DNA from: CAZHMN01 sp964533705
Lineage (GTDB): Bacteria > Electryoneota > B3-LCP
Reading direction: 5' to 3'
Assembly: GCA_964533705.1 (NCBI GenBank)
Contig: CAZHMN010000103.1
Location: forward strand, 1 to 8,357
DNA length: 8,357 nucleotides
Shown here: positions 1 through 6,027 of the stretch, one piece after another
Numbering within the stretch: position 1 is the stretch's first letter
How the letters are laid out: each line of letters starts with the position of its first letter
The notes under the pieces: generated by a model
Told to the model about the DNA's origin: nothing
Databases searched by the model: none
The model's input: only the letters and a program-made list of their open reading frames with translations
Position numbers and translations under genes: made by a program

Positions 1-2
1 TA

Positions 3-629
3 ATCGGCGACATCAAAGGTTCCCGCGATCTGGACAACTGGCCGGAGGTCTTCCGCAAGCTGCAGGAAACCTTGGAAGAGGCCAACCGCCGCTTCGCCGC
101 TGATATCCTCATCGCCTTCAAACCCACCGTCGGGGATGAATTCCAGGGCGCTTTGAAGACGCCCGACAAAGCCTATGACGTTTACACCTTCATCAAATCC
201 AGCCTGCCGGTCAGCATCTATTGCGGCATGGGCATCGGCGAGGTGGAGAGGCCCGCAGAAGGCGATAGCGGCCTCAGGGGCACGGCCTTCTACCGGGCCC
301 GGGAAGCACTGGAGATCTGTAAGAAGAACAAGAGAACGCTGACTATTTGTTTAGGGGCTGAAAGAGCCGGGTCAGAGAAAATTGTCAACACGATCTTGGA
401 TTTGGTAAACGTCATTGAAAGCCATTGGACGGAAAGGCAGAGACAGATTGTCAACTATTATCGGCTTAATCCCGATCTCACTTACGAGAAACTGGCTGTT
501 TATTTCGGGGTTTCGAAGCCCTTTGTGCATAAAGTCTTAAAAGCTACAGGATTCGTGAGCCTGTCTCGTTCTGAAAGATTGATTTCCGAGTTGCTTGCCG
601 AAATCCCTGATGAAAATGGGAGAGGTTAA
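3..629 (+). CDS. SatD-family HTH protein, 5' end outside the window
   Basis: The frame is open from the first complete codon (base 3) to TAA at 627-629, giving 208 visible residues. The internal TTG at 72 is not the real start, because family-like sequence (IGDIKGSRDL) already precedes it. The N-terminal part shows, in order, GDIxxSRxL (visible residues 2-10), TVGDEFQG (42-49), GMGIGE (75-80) and GTAFYRAREAL (93-103). The C-terminal part is a helix-turn-helix: WTERQRQIV (142-150), then YEKLAVYFGVSKPFVHKVLK (161-180). This is the SatD family architecture, named after a gene of the streptococcal sat (secretion and acid tolerance) locus. The biochemical function is unknown. The motif order resembles class III nucleotidyl cyclases (see findings). 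The next gene is DUF3307-like, a partner I recall for SatD genes, so the two probably act together. A role as an HTH regulator with a nucleotide-binding-like sensor domain is inference. Family call fairly sure; only the first few residues should be missing. Confidence 0.8.
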   Translation: MGDIKGSRDLDNWPEVFRKLQETLEEANRRFAADILIAFKPTVGDEFQGALKTPDKAYDVYTFIKSSLPVSIYCGMGIGEVERPAEGDSGLRGTAFYRAREALEICKKNKRTLTICLGAERAGSEKIVNTILDLVNVIESHWTERQRQIVNYYRLNPDLTYEKLAVYFGVSKPFVHKVLKATGFVSLSRSERLISELLAEIPDENGRG

Positions 630-688
630 CAGATGTTTTGTTAACCTTATATGGTAAACATCATAAATATTAACCAATATTGGTTAAC
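624..688. promoter_or_regulatory. Cluster of GTTAAC half-sites with 18-bp palindrome; candidate operator
   Basis: Five copies of a GGTTAAC-like half-site lie within 65 bases: GGTTAAC at 624-630 (overlapping the satD stop codon), GTTAACC at 640-646, GGTAAAC at 653-659 (one mismatch), TTAACC at 670-675 and GGTTAAC at 682-688. The last two form the perfect palindrome TTAACCAATATTGGTTAA at 670-687. Orientation alternates, as in arrays bound by dimeric HTH proteins. A second symmetry, GATGTTT (632-638) with AAACATC (656-662), could fold as a hairpin in the transcript. The cluster sits between the HTH-bearing satD-like gene and the DUF3307-like gene, so control of the latter by the former is a reasonable inference. 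No convincing -35/-10 pair is visible here. Confidence 0.5.
670..687. repeat. Perfect 18-bp palindrome
   Basis: TTAACCAATATTGGTTAA equals its own reverse complement over all 18 bases, with no spacer. A match of this length in a 158-base spacer is unlikely by chance and is typical of a dimeric repressor site. It is AT-rich and not followed by a T tract, so it is a poor terminator. Confidence 0.75.
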
Positions 689-787
689 TATTGATTTTCG
701 CCGAACTGAAACCATTTTGCCTGAAGCGCTAATGCGGGCAACCAACTTCTGCTAGCCTTTGATGCGTAGCTCGAGGAGAACTCGCCC

Positions 788-1132
788 ATGGCATGGCTAA
801 TATACCCTGCATCTTATCTGGTGGCACTTTTCGTGGGTCATATCTCTGTCAAAATCCTGATGAAGCGGTTCCGGCCGCCGGAGGCTTCGGGTATCCCCCG
901 CGCCGGCGCGCTGATTGGCCTTTTGGAGCGCGCCCTGACACTAACTCTGGTTTTGGCCGGCGAGTACACCGCCATCGCCCTGGTTCTCACCGCCAAATCC
1001 ATCGCCCGCTACAAGGAGCTCCAGGATCAGAAGTTCGCCGAATACTACCTGGTCGGCACCCTGTCCAGCATCCTTTTTGCGATTTTAGTCGGCATCGGCG
1101 CGAAATGGGCAGGGGGATTTATTGCAGAGTAG
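788..1132 (+). CDS. Small DUF3307-like integral membrane protein
   Basis: This encodes 114 residues. The ATG at 788 is preceded by GAGGAG (773-778) with 9-nt spacing. Three hydrophobic stretches are visible: about residues 3-24, 41-70 and 85-112. The segment from AGALIGLLERALTLTLVLAG (39-58) through AIALVLTAKSIARYKEL (62-78) and AEYYLVGTLSSILFAIL (84-100) has the pattern I know from the C-terminal half of DUF3307 proteins: a LIG.LER helix, a helix ending AAKSIARxKE, then an EYxLIGTLxS helix. DUF3307 proteins are usually about twice this length, so this is a short, stand-alone form. Function unknown; it is expected in the cytoplasmic membrane. It follows the SatD-family gene after 158 bases and probably belongs to the same functional unit, perhaps with SatD as a cytosolic or DNA-binding partner (inference). 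A second reading frame overlaps it (793-1179) but shows no protein-like pattern. Confidence 0.7.
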   Translation: MAWLIYPASYLVALFVGHISVKILMKRFRPPEASGIPRAGALIGLLERALTLTLVLAGEYTAIALVLTAKSIARYKELQDQKFAEYYLVGTLSSILFAILVGIGAKWAGGFIAE

Positions 1133-1202
1133 AGGGTGGATCGGATTCTCTGAATCAAAAATATTGTCAAGCTGTATAGGTCAATGAGAGAAGGATGAAC
1201 CT

Positions 1203-1892
1203 ATGGACTTCGAAATATATTGTGACGAAAGCGGACAAGAGAAATTCAAGAATCCGCGGCCCGGATCACATTACACCCTGATCGGTAGTTTGTGGATAAA
1301 AGCCGAGATGCGGGAGCAGCTCAAATCGCAACTTAGACAGATTCGCCTAAATTTCGACCTGCATGGGGAATTTAAGTGGAAAAACGTTAGCCCATCGCGT
1401 CTCGATTTTTACAGAGAAGTGATCAAGTTTTTCTTTACAAATGACATACGTTTCCGCGTGCTAATCCTTAGGTCCGATGAGATGAACGCGGTTAAATTTC
1501 ATGCCAGCGATAACGAGCTCATGTTTTATAAGTTCTATTATCAATTACTTCACCACTGGATATTGGATTTCAATCATTATCGCATATTTCTGGATACTCG
1601 GACCAATCGTCTTAACAACCGCCTTAAGACTTTACAGAGCTGCCTTAACGCGTCGAATCTTATGTCGTTGGTGACCATTCAGGCTCTCCCCTCAACACAA
1701 GTAGATCTAATTCAGGTGGCCGACGTGCTTATTGGGGCGGTTAGCTACAAAATGCATGGTCACCAAACGAGCGCCGCCAAACTGAAGATTATAAGCGATA
1801 TTGAAAGGTTCCTTAAAAGGCCGATTCAGCCTACCAGTAAATTCGAGGAGAAATTCAATGTTTTTCGATTTCGCTCCGAGGGGGGTTGGTAA
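1203..1892 (+). CDS. DUF3800 domain protein (RNase H-like fold)
   Basis: This encodes 229 residues. The ATG at 1203 follows the purine-rich GAGAGAAGGA (1186-1195) with 7-nt spacing. DUF3800 hallmarks appear in order: an N-terminal YCDESG strand (residues 6-11, acidic D8 and E9), YTLIGSLWI (24-32), GEFKW (55-59, E56/K58), the strand YRIFLDTRTNR (126-136, D131), and QVADVLIGAVSYK (171-183, D174). DUF3800 is predicted to adopt an RNase H-like nuclease fold, and D8, E56, D131 and D174 would be the metal-binding acidic set. The exact substrate is unknown. The gene ends in TAATG, its stop overlapping the start of the next gene by one base, so the two are translationally coupled. Both are more AT-rich than rmuC or pckA, which suggests an accessory, laterally acquired unit. 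Members of this family occur in mobile and defence-rich regions. Family call strong, function open. Confidence 0.85.
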   Translation: MDFEIYCDESGQEKFKNPRPGSHYTLIGSLWIKAEMREQLKSQLRQIRLNFDLHGEFKWKNVSPSRLDFYREVIKFFFTNDIRFRVLILRSDEMNAVKFHASDNELMFYKFYYQLLHHWILDFNHYRIFLDTRTNRLNNRLKTLQSCLNASNLMSLVTIQALPSTQVDLIQVADVLIGAVSYKMHGHQTSAAKLKIISDIERFLKRPIQPTSKFEEKFNVFRFRSEGGW

Positions 1893-2383
1893 TGAATTTG
1901 CCGGCGCCGCCCCATCTGCATCTACATTCTCAGAATGAATATAGGGCTTATTTTGAAAAGATTTATTGTAGGAGACCAATCGAGACATTTGATGGCATCC
2001 AGGTAAAGTTTAAGAAAACCGATTTTGACCATTGCATGTTTGAAAGCACAAAACGTAATAATATCAAAGACTTATTCTCGGTTGCTCGAGCCGAACGTCT
2101 GGAATGGATTCGTGCAACACTTGAAAATTCGAAATCCGAGTTATATCAGGGGTGGGATCGCGAAAAGAGGAAAGTTGATCCGGATCGCCGAGTGGCGGTG
2201 GCTTATGAGAACTTTGTGGTGGTGATAAAAACTTATCTGAATTCCAGGGGCGTTGTGAAAGCGAAGTTTATTACTGCCTATAATGCCGAAACTAGCATAG
2301 AAAAAATTCGCAGCATGCCAAAGTGGGAAAAAACGAAATGCCGCTGGTTTGCCAGGCTGGCCCAGCGGCGGAGGCCTTTGTAG
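1892..2383 (+). CDS. Small protein resembling BECR-fold RNase, partner of DUF3800
   Basis: This encodes 163 residues from the ATG at 1892, whose first base is the last base of the upstream TAA. GAGGGGGG at 1878-1885 gives a 6-nt spaced ribosome site, which favours this start over the TTG at 1886. Visible pattern: FKKTDFDHCMFES (residues 40-52), RAERLEWIRATLEN (66-79), YQGWDREKRKVDPDRRVAVAY (85-105), the hydrophobic strand FVVVIKTYL (108-116) and FITAYNAETSIEKIR (126-140). A conserved-looking Asp/His, an Arg helix leading to WIxxTLxN, a basic hairpin, a VVVIK strand and a FxTAY strand match the layout of phage-type barnase/EndoU/colicin/RelE-like (BECR/PBECR) ribonucleases. H47, R66/R69, K113 and T128 are possible active-site residues (inference). 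The acting target and whether DUF3800 is inhibitor, cofactor or second nuclease cannot be read here. The last 15 residues are very basic and overlap a GC-rich hairpin. Confidence 0.55.
   Translation: MNLPAPPHLHLHSQNEYRAYFEKIYCRRPIETFDGIQVKFKKTDFDHCMFESTKRNNIKDLFSVARAERLEWIRATLENSKSELYQGWDREKRKVDPDRRVAVAYENFVVVIKTYLNSRGVVKAKFITAYNAETSIEKIRSMPKWEKTKCRWFARLAQRRRPL
2340..2369 (+). other. 8-bp GC-rich hairpin at the end of the BECR-like gene
   Basis: GCCGCTGG (2340-2347) and CCAGCGGC (2362-2369) are perfect reverse complements around a 14-base loop. The hairpin lies inside the last codons of the gene, 14 bases before the end of the stop codon. No T run follows closely, so it is not a standard intrinsic terminator. 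It may stabilise the 3' end of the message or act as a weak, factor-dependent stop (inference). Confidence 0.45.
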
Positions 2384-2546
2384 GTCCCAAACTTTAAGTA
2401 AAGGACACTTTAATAATACAAAATAAATACCACCAAGTCAATAAGAATTTGTTTTTTTTTTTGTAAGTATAGATCAGCTTCTCCTGAGCCAAGCCCCCTT
2501 GTGAAGGGATCCAACAACGACAATAAATAAATCCCGCGAGCCTATC
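2384..2546. other. AT-rich spacer with 11-T tract ahead of rmuC
   Basis: This 163-base spacer contains an uninterrupted run of 11 T at 2452-2462. TATAGAT follows at 2468-2474 and could be a -10 box, but no good -35 box stands 16-18 bases upstream. A small hairpin CCCTT/AAGGG (2496-2500 and 2504-2508) lies in the presumed rmuC leader. No reading frame or RNA gene is evident. Confidence 0.35.
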
Positions 2547-3764
2547 ATGACAACCTCCATCATCGCCTTTATTATCGGTTTTGCCCTCGGTCTAGGCGCC
2601 GCTTTTATCCTCAAAATCATCCACACGAAAAACGCTCGCCAGATGGCCGAAGAGCTGCTGAAAGAGACCGAAGCGCAACGCCAGCAGCAGGTTTCCGAAG
2701 TCATTGAATCGGTCAAGGCCAGTTTCGGCAGCCTCTCGCTCGAAGCTCTCTCAAGGTCCACCGAAGAATTTCTAAAGCTGGCCAAGGAGAGACTGCAAAC
2801 CGAAACCCAGGCCGGATCAAAGGAACTTGAGGCCAAAAAGTCGTTGATTGATCAGCAACTGAAGACCATGACCGGGGAGCTGGAAAAAGTCGGTCAATTG
2901 ATGAAGGACCTCGAGAAGGATCGGGTGGAGAAATTCGGCCAGTTGGATCGGCAATTGCGTGTGGCCGGTGAGCAGACCGCTCAATTAATGCAGACCACTC
3001 AGCAGTTGCATGAAGCCTTGGCCAGCACCAAAGTCCGCGGTCAGTGGGGGGAACGCATGGCCGAGGACGTTCTGCGTATGGCCGGTTTCGTCGAAGGCGT
3101 GAATTACCGCAAACAGCAGACAATGGACGCCTCCCGCCAGCGGCCCGACTACACGTTTTATCTGCCCCGCAATCTGATCGTCAACATGGACGTCAAGTTT
3201 CCGCTGGATAATTATCTACGATACCTTGAGGCGGAGTCCGCAGGGAATCAGGCCGATGCGGAGGAAAGCCGTAAAAGCTTCCTGAAGGACGTACGCAATC
3301 GCATAAAGGAGGTCGTCGGCAAAGAATACATTGATCCCGCCGGGAATACGGTTGATTATGTGCTTTTATTCATCCCCAACGAGCAGATTTACGCCTTCAT
3401 TCACGAACAGGATTACCGCATTCTGGATGAGGGTTTGAAACAGCATGTGGTCTTCTGTTCGCCCGTTACTCTTTACGCGGTGTTGTCCATTATTCGGCAG
3501 GCGGTGGAGAATTTTAACCTGGAGGAGACCTCGCGGGAGATTTTGGGCCTGCTGGGTGCCTTCAACAAGCAGTGGAACGAGTTTGTGGCGCGTATGGATA
3601 TGATGGGCAAGCGACTGGATGACGCTCAGCGGGAATTCCAAAGCTTAGTTACCACCCGCCGCAATCAGCTTGAACGCCCCCTGAATAAAATCGAAGACCT
3701 GCGCAAGCAGAAGGGTATCACCGCGGCGCTGCCCGGCGAGATCCCTCTGCCGCCGGAAGAGTAG
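2547..3764 (+). CDS. rmuC: RmuC-family DNA recombination protein
   Basis: This encodes 405 residues, slightly shorter than E. coli RmuC (about 475). RmuC limits recombination-driven inversions at short inverted repeats in E. coli and is thought to be a nuclease. Visible domains: one N-terminal membrane helix (about residues 4-24, rich in Ile, Ala and Gly), a long charged coiled coil (about 30-160), then the conserved RmuC core. The core shows VRGQWGERMAEDVLRMAGF (163-181), RPDYTFYLP (199-207), NMDVKFPLDNYLRYL (213-227), YVLLFIPNEQIYAF (271-284) and VVFCSPVTLYAVLSIIRQA (301-319). E169, D201, D215 and K217 fit a PD-(D/E)XK-type active site, as predicted for the family. The protein is expected to be anchored at the inner face of the membrane. 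The ATG at 2547 has no strong ribosome site, but it begins the membrane helix properly and no better upstream start is seen. It appears monocistronic. Confidence 0.95.
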   Translation: MTTSIIAFIIGFALGLGAAFILKIIHTKNARQMAEELLKETEAQRQQQVSEVIESVKASFGSLSLEALSRSTEEFLKLAKERLQTETQAGSKELEAKKSLIDQQLKTMTGELEKVGQLMKDLEKDRVEKFGQLDRQLRVAGEQTAQLMQTTQQLHEALASTKVRGQWGERMAEDVLRMAGFVEGVNYRKQQTMDASRQRPDYTFYLPRNLIVNMDVKFPLDNYLRYLEAESAGNQADAEESRKSFLKDVRNRIKEVVGKEYIDPAGNTVDYVLLFIPNEQIYAFIHEQDYRILDEGLKQHVVFCSPVTLYAVLSIIRQAVENFNLEETSREILGLLGAFNKQWNEFVARMDMMGKRLDDAQREFQSLVTTRRNQLERPLNKIEDLRKQKGITAALPGEIPLPPEE

Positions 3765-3772
3765 GTGGGATT

Positions 3773-3797
3773 CTCGAAGTGAGACCACCGCTTCGAG
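3773..3797 (+). terminator. Hairpin just after rmuC, possible weak terminator
   Basis: CTCGAAG (3773-3779) and CTTCGAG (3791-3797) form a perfect 7-bp stem around an 11-base loop, and two flanking U-G pairs could extend it. It starts 8 bases after the rmuC stop codon, where a terminator is expected, but no T tract follows. Its role is therefore uncertain. Confidence 0.35.
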
Positions 3798-3930
3798 GGG
3801 ATATGATAATCGCCTCAGGAAGTGGTTCGCCGTCTCTCTCGCACGCGCCGGATAGGGCGATTTTGAAAGACCCAAAGCTGAGGACCCGGCGGAAACCACC
3901 TGGTCACTGTTGAGTTTGAATTCGAAAGCG

Positions 3931-3959
3931 AGATTGAGGGAATCGCAATCTATTTCTTT
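3931..3959 (+). terminator. Weak stem and T-rich tail between convergent rmuC and wHTH genes
   Basis: AGATTG (3931-3936) pairs with CAATCT (3946-3951) and is followed by the T-rich ATTTCTTT. It lies where plus-strand rmuC transcripts would meet the 3' end of the minus-strand gene. The stem is only 6 bp and AT-rich, so this is a tentative call. Confidence 0.25.
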
Positions 3960-4159
3960 AATTTATAGCCCGCCACGCCGGCCATCACTCCGGCCGCCTG
4001 CACTTCACCCTCTAATTCCATCTTATTGATGACCTTGGATAGTTCCCGCCGCTTGATGCCGGTCGCCTTGGCAATATTTGCGATGGTGTCAACTCCTTTG
4101 CCTTCCAGCGAGCCCAAATGAGCGATGATTTTTTGGCGGATTTCCGTTTCCTCTGACAT
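3950..4159 (-). CDS. Small winged-helix DNA-binding protein
   Basis: This encodes 69 residues on the minus strand. The ATG (complement of 4157-4159) is preceded by GGAG (complement of 4166-4169) at 7-nt spacing and by a good promoter. After a first helix (EIRQKIIAHLGSL, residues 6-18) comes a helix-turn-helix: VDTIANIAKATG (23-34) and KRRELSKVINKMELEGEV (36-53). A short two-strand wing, VQAAGVMAGVAGYKLKK (53-69), follows. This is the minimal winged-helix fold found in small stand-alone regulators and FeoC-like proteins; no ligand-binding domain is present. It is transcribed divergently from pckA, so it may regulate pckA or itself (inference from position only). The length, clean start, promoter and protein-like pattern support a real gene. 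The exact family is not recognised. Confidence 0.75.
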   Translation of the reverse strand: MSEETEIRQKIIAHLGSLEGKGVDTIANIAKATGIKRRELSKVINKMELEGEVQAAGVMAGVAGYKLKK

Positions 4160-4215
4160 ACTTCACTCCAGAATGGATTTCAACGTTTCGTTTATGTTGG
4201 ATTTTTAAGCACCAG

Positions 4216-4244
4216 AATATAAGAAATCCAGATCAAAAAGTCAA
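4216..4244 (-). promoter_or_regulatory. Sigma70-like promoter of the small wHTH gene
   Basis: Read on the minus strand, TTGACT (complement of 4239-4244) and TATATT (complement of 4216-4221) are separated by exactly 17 bases. This is close to the sigma70 consensus TTGACA/TATAAT. Transcription would begin near 4209, leaving a leader of about 50 bases before the ATG at 4159. Confidence 0.65.
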
Positions 4245-4308
4245 GAATAAGAGCGGAATAGACTTTTAGCCATCGGCTGCTAAGTTGCCCATTCGGTTCC
4301 CGCTTTTC

Positions 4309-4322
4309 CAGCTATTTAGCTG
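4309..4322. repeat. 14-bp palindrome upstream of the pckA promoter
   Basis: CAGCTATTTAGCTG consists of two 6-base arms that are exact reverse complements around TT, ending 10 bases before the pckA -35 box. It sits between the two divergent promoters and is followed by CTTTTT. It could be an operator for a regulator such as the neighbouring wHTH protein, or a short chance symmetry. Confidence 0.35.
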
Positions 4323-4331
4323 CTTTTTCGC

Positions 4332-4360
4332 TTGAAAATTACGCTTGGGATGCGTATTAT
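4332..4360 (+). promoter_or_regulatory. Sigma70-like promoter of pckA
   Basis: TTGAAA (4332-4337) and TATTAT (4355-4360) are spaced by exactly 17 bases and match sigma70 boxes well. The start of transcription would be near 4367, giving a leader of under 30 bases that carries the GGAGG ribosome site. This placement shows that the in-frame TTG at 4332 is part of the promoter and not the pckA start codon. Confidence 0.7.
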
Positions 4361-4394
4361 CTATAAGCAGAATAATACTATCTCGGAGGGTGAA

Positions 4395-5996
4395 ATGGAA
4401 ACTCATCATCTCCAGAGTGAATACGGCCTTGAAAATCACGGTCTGAAGAACCTGGGGCGGGCTCACTGGAACCACAATACTCCGGCGCTATACGAAGCGA
4501 TCGTCCGACGCCAGGAGGGGCATATCGTGCACTTAGGCCCGGTGGTCGTGCGCACCGGATCGCATACCGGGCGCGCCGCCAAAGATAAGTTCATCGTGAC
4601 GGAAGAGTCGTCGAAGGACCTGGTCTGGTGGGGTGCGGTCAACAAGCCCTTCCCAGAAGATCAATTCAAGTTTTTGTTCCGGAGGCTGCAGGCCTACCTC
4701 CAGGGTAAGGAAGTTTACGTACAGGACTGCTACGCCGGGGCCGATCCCGATTATCAGATGCCCATCCGGGTGATCACCGAAAACGCCTGGCACAACCTCT
4801 TCGCCCGTAACATGTTCATCCAGGCTCCGCCGGAAAAGCTTGAAAGTCACGTCCCTGAGTTCACCGTGCTCCATGTTCCCAACTTCCACGCCGAACCCGA
4901 ACTGGATGGCACCAACTCCGAAGCCTTCATCCTTCTGAACCTGGGCCAGAAGCTGGTCTTGATCGGAGGGACCGCCTATGCCGGAGAAATCAAGAAATCC
5001 ATTTTCACCGTGATGAATTTCCTCTTACCGCAAGAACGAGTGCTCTCCATGCACTGCTCGGCCAACATCGGCGCGTCGGGAGACGTCGCCCTCTTTTTCG
5101 GTCTGTCAGGCACCGGCAAGACGACGCTTTCCGCCGATCCCAAACGCAAGCTGATCGGAGACGACGAACACGGCTGGTCGGAAAACGGCATCTTTAACTT
5201 CGAAGGAGGCTGCTACGCCAAAGTCATTCGCATCTCCGAAGAAGAGGAGCCGGAAATCTACGAAACCACCCGCCGCTTCGGCACCATTCTGGAAAACGTC
5301 TGCACTGATCCCATCACCCGCCGCCTCAACCTGGACGACGATACGCTGACAGAGAACACCCGTGCGGCATACCCGATCACTCATATCCCCAACTCCGTTC
5401 GTGAAAAGCGAGGGGGACATCCGAAGAACGTCATCATGCTGACTTCCGATGCTTTCGGCGTGCTGCCGCCCATCGCCCGGCTGACTCCTGAGCAGGCTAT
5501 GTATCACTTCATCTCCGGCTACACCGCAAAACTGGGTGGTACCGAAGCGGGGATGGGGGCAGAACCACAGGCCACCTTCAGCGCCTGTTTCGGCGCGCCT
5601 TTTATGGTGCTGCATCCTTCGAAATACGCTGAACTGTTAAAGGATAAAATCACGCGGCACAAAGTGGATTGCTGGTTGGTTAATACCGGCTGGACCGGCG
5701 GCCCCTACGGAGTGGGGAAGAGAATGCACCTGCCCTACACCCGCGCGCTGGTCAACGCCGCTCTGGAGGGCAGATTAGCTGATGTTTCCTTCGAAGAGGA
5801 TCCCATCTTCAAGGTGCAGGTACCCATCACGGCGCCTGACGTGCCCGCTGAAATCTTAAAACCCCGCAACACCTGGCCCGACAAAGATGCCTACGACCGG
5901 AAAGCTAAGGAACTGGCGGCGAAATTCCACCAGAATTTTGCCCAGTACGCCGATCAGGTGAACAAAGAAGTTAAAGAGGCCGGGCCGGGGGAGTGA
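4395..5996 (+). CDS. pckA: ATP-dependent phosphoenolpyruvate carboxykinase
   Basis: This encodes 533 residues, the normal length for the ATP-type enzyme, which converts oxaloacetate and ATP to phosphoenolpyruvate, CO2 and ADP at the entry to gluconeogenesis (cytosolic). The ATG at 4395 is chosen because GGAGG (4385-4389) lies 5 bases upstream. The frame continues up to 4332, but that part overlaps the promoter. Active-site motifs are intact: RTGSHTGRAAKDKF (residues 53-66, R60), YAGEIKK (195-201), the MHCSANIG strand with metal ligand H220, the P-loop GLSGTGKTTLS (236-246, K242), the kinase-2 motif LIGDDEHGW (253-261), NFEGGCYAK (268-276) and NTRAAYP with R323 (321-327). SGYTAKLGGTEAG (374-386) is also typical. 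It is transcribed alone from its own promoter, divergent from a small wHTH gene that may control it (inference). GC-rich codon use contrasts with the AT-rich genes that follow. Confidence 0.97.
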   Translation: METHHLQSEYGLENHGLKNLGRAHWNHNTPALYEAIVRRQEGHIVHLGPVVVRTGSHTGRAAKDKFIVTEESSKDLVWWGAVNKPFPEDQFKFLFRRLQAYLQGKEVYVQDCYAGADPDYQMPIRVITENAWHNLFARNMFIQAPPEKLESHVPEFTVLHVPNFHAEPELDGTNSEAFILLNLGQKLVLIGGTAYAGEIKKSIFTVMNFLLPQERVLSMHCSANIGASGDVALFFGLSGTGKTTLSADPKRKLIGDDEHGWSENGIFNFEGGCYAKVIRISEEEEPEIYETTRRFGTILENVCTDPITRRLNLDDDTLTENTRAAYPITHIPNSVREKRGGHPKNVIMLTSDAFGVLPPIARLTPEQAMYHFISGYTAKLGGTEAGMGAEPQATFSACFGAPFMVLHPSKYAELLKDKITRHKVDCWLVNTGWTGGPYGVGKRMHLPYTRALVNAALEGRLADVSFEEDPIFKVQVPITAPDVPAEILKPRNTWPDKDAYDRKAKELAAKFHQNFAQYADQVNKEVKEAGPGE

Positions 5997-6027
5997 GCGG
6001 GATTGAGCTGGATGAAATATACAAGAA

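Noticed and set aside
1144..1156. GATTC/GAATC hairpin followed by A-rich sequence, as terminator of the DUF3307-like gene
   Set aside because: The stem is only 5 bp with a 3-base loop and no T tract on the coding strand, too weak to call.
793..1179. 128-aa plus-strand frame overlapping the DUF3307-like gene
   Set aside because: It overlaps the gene at 788 in another frame and its product is Arg/Pro/Gly/His-rich without a domain pattern. The 788 frame has the ribosome site, membrane helices and family motifs.
2713..3123. Minus-strand frames at 2474-2836, 2713-3123 and 3366-3641
   Set aside because: These are antisense shadows of rmuC with no recognisable protein features.
3645..3899. 84-aa minus-strand frame at the rmuC end
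   Set aside because: It lies largely antisense to rmuC, has low-complexity composition and no good ribosome site. It is a shadow of the rmuC codons plus the spacer.
4332..4394. N-terminal extension of pckA to the TTG at 4332
   Set aside because: The segment coincides with the -35 and -10 boxes, lacks a ribosome site at 4332 and extends beyond the family's usual N-terminus. The ATG at 4395 has GGAGG at 5-nt spacing.
4533..4889. Minus-strand frames inside pckA, including 4463-4645, 4976-5191 and 5106-5615
   Set aside because: All are antisense to a confident pckA coding region, and none shows a protein family pattern.
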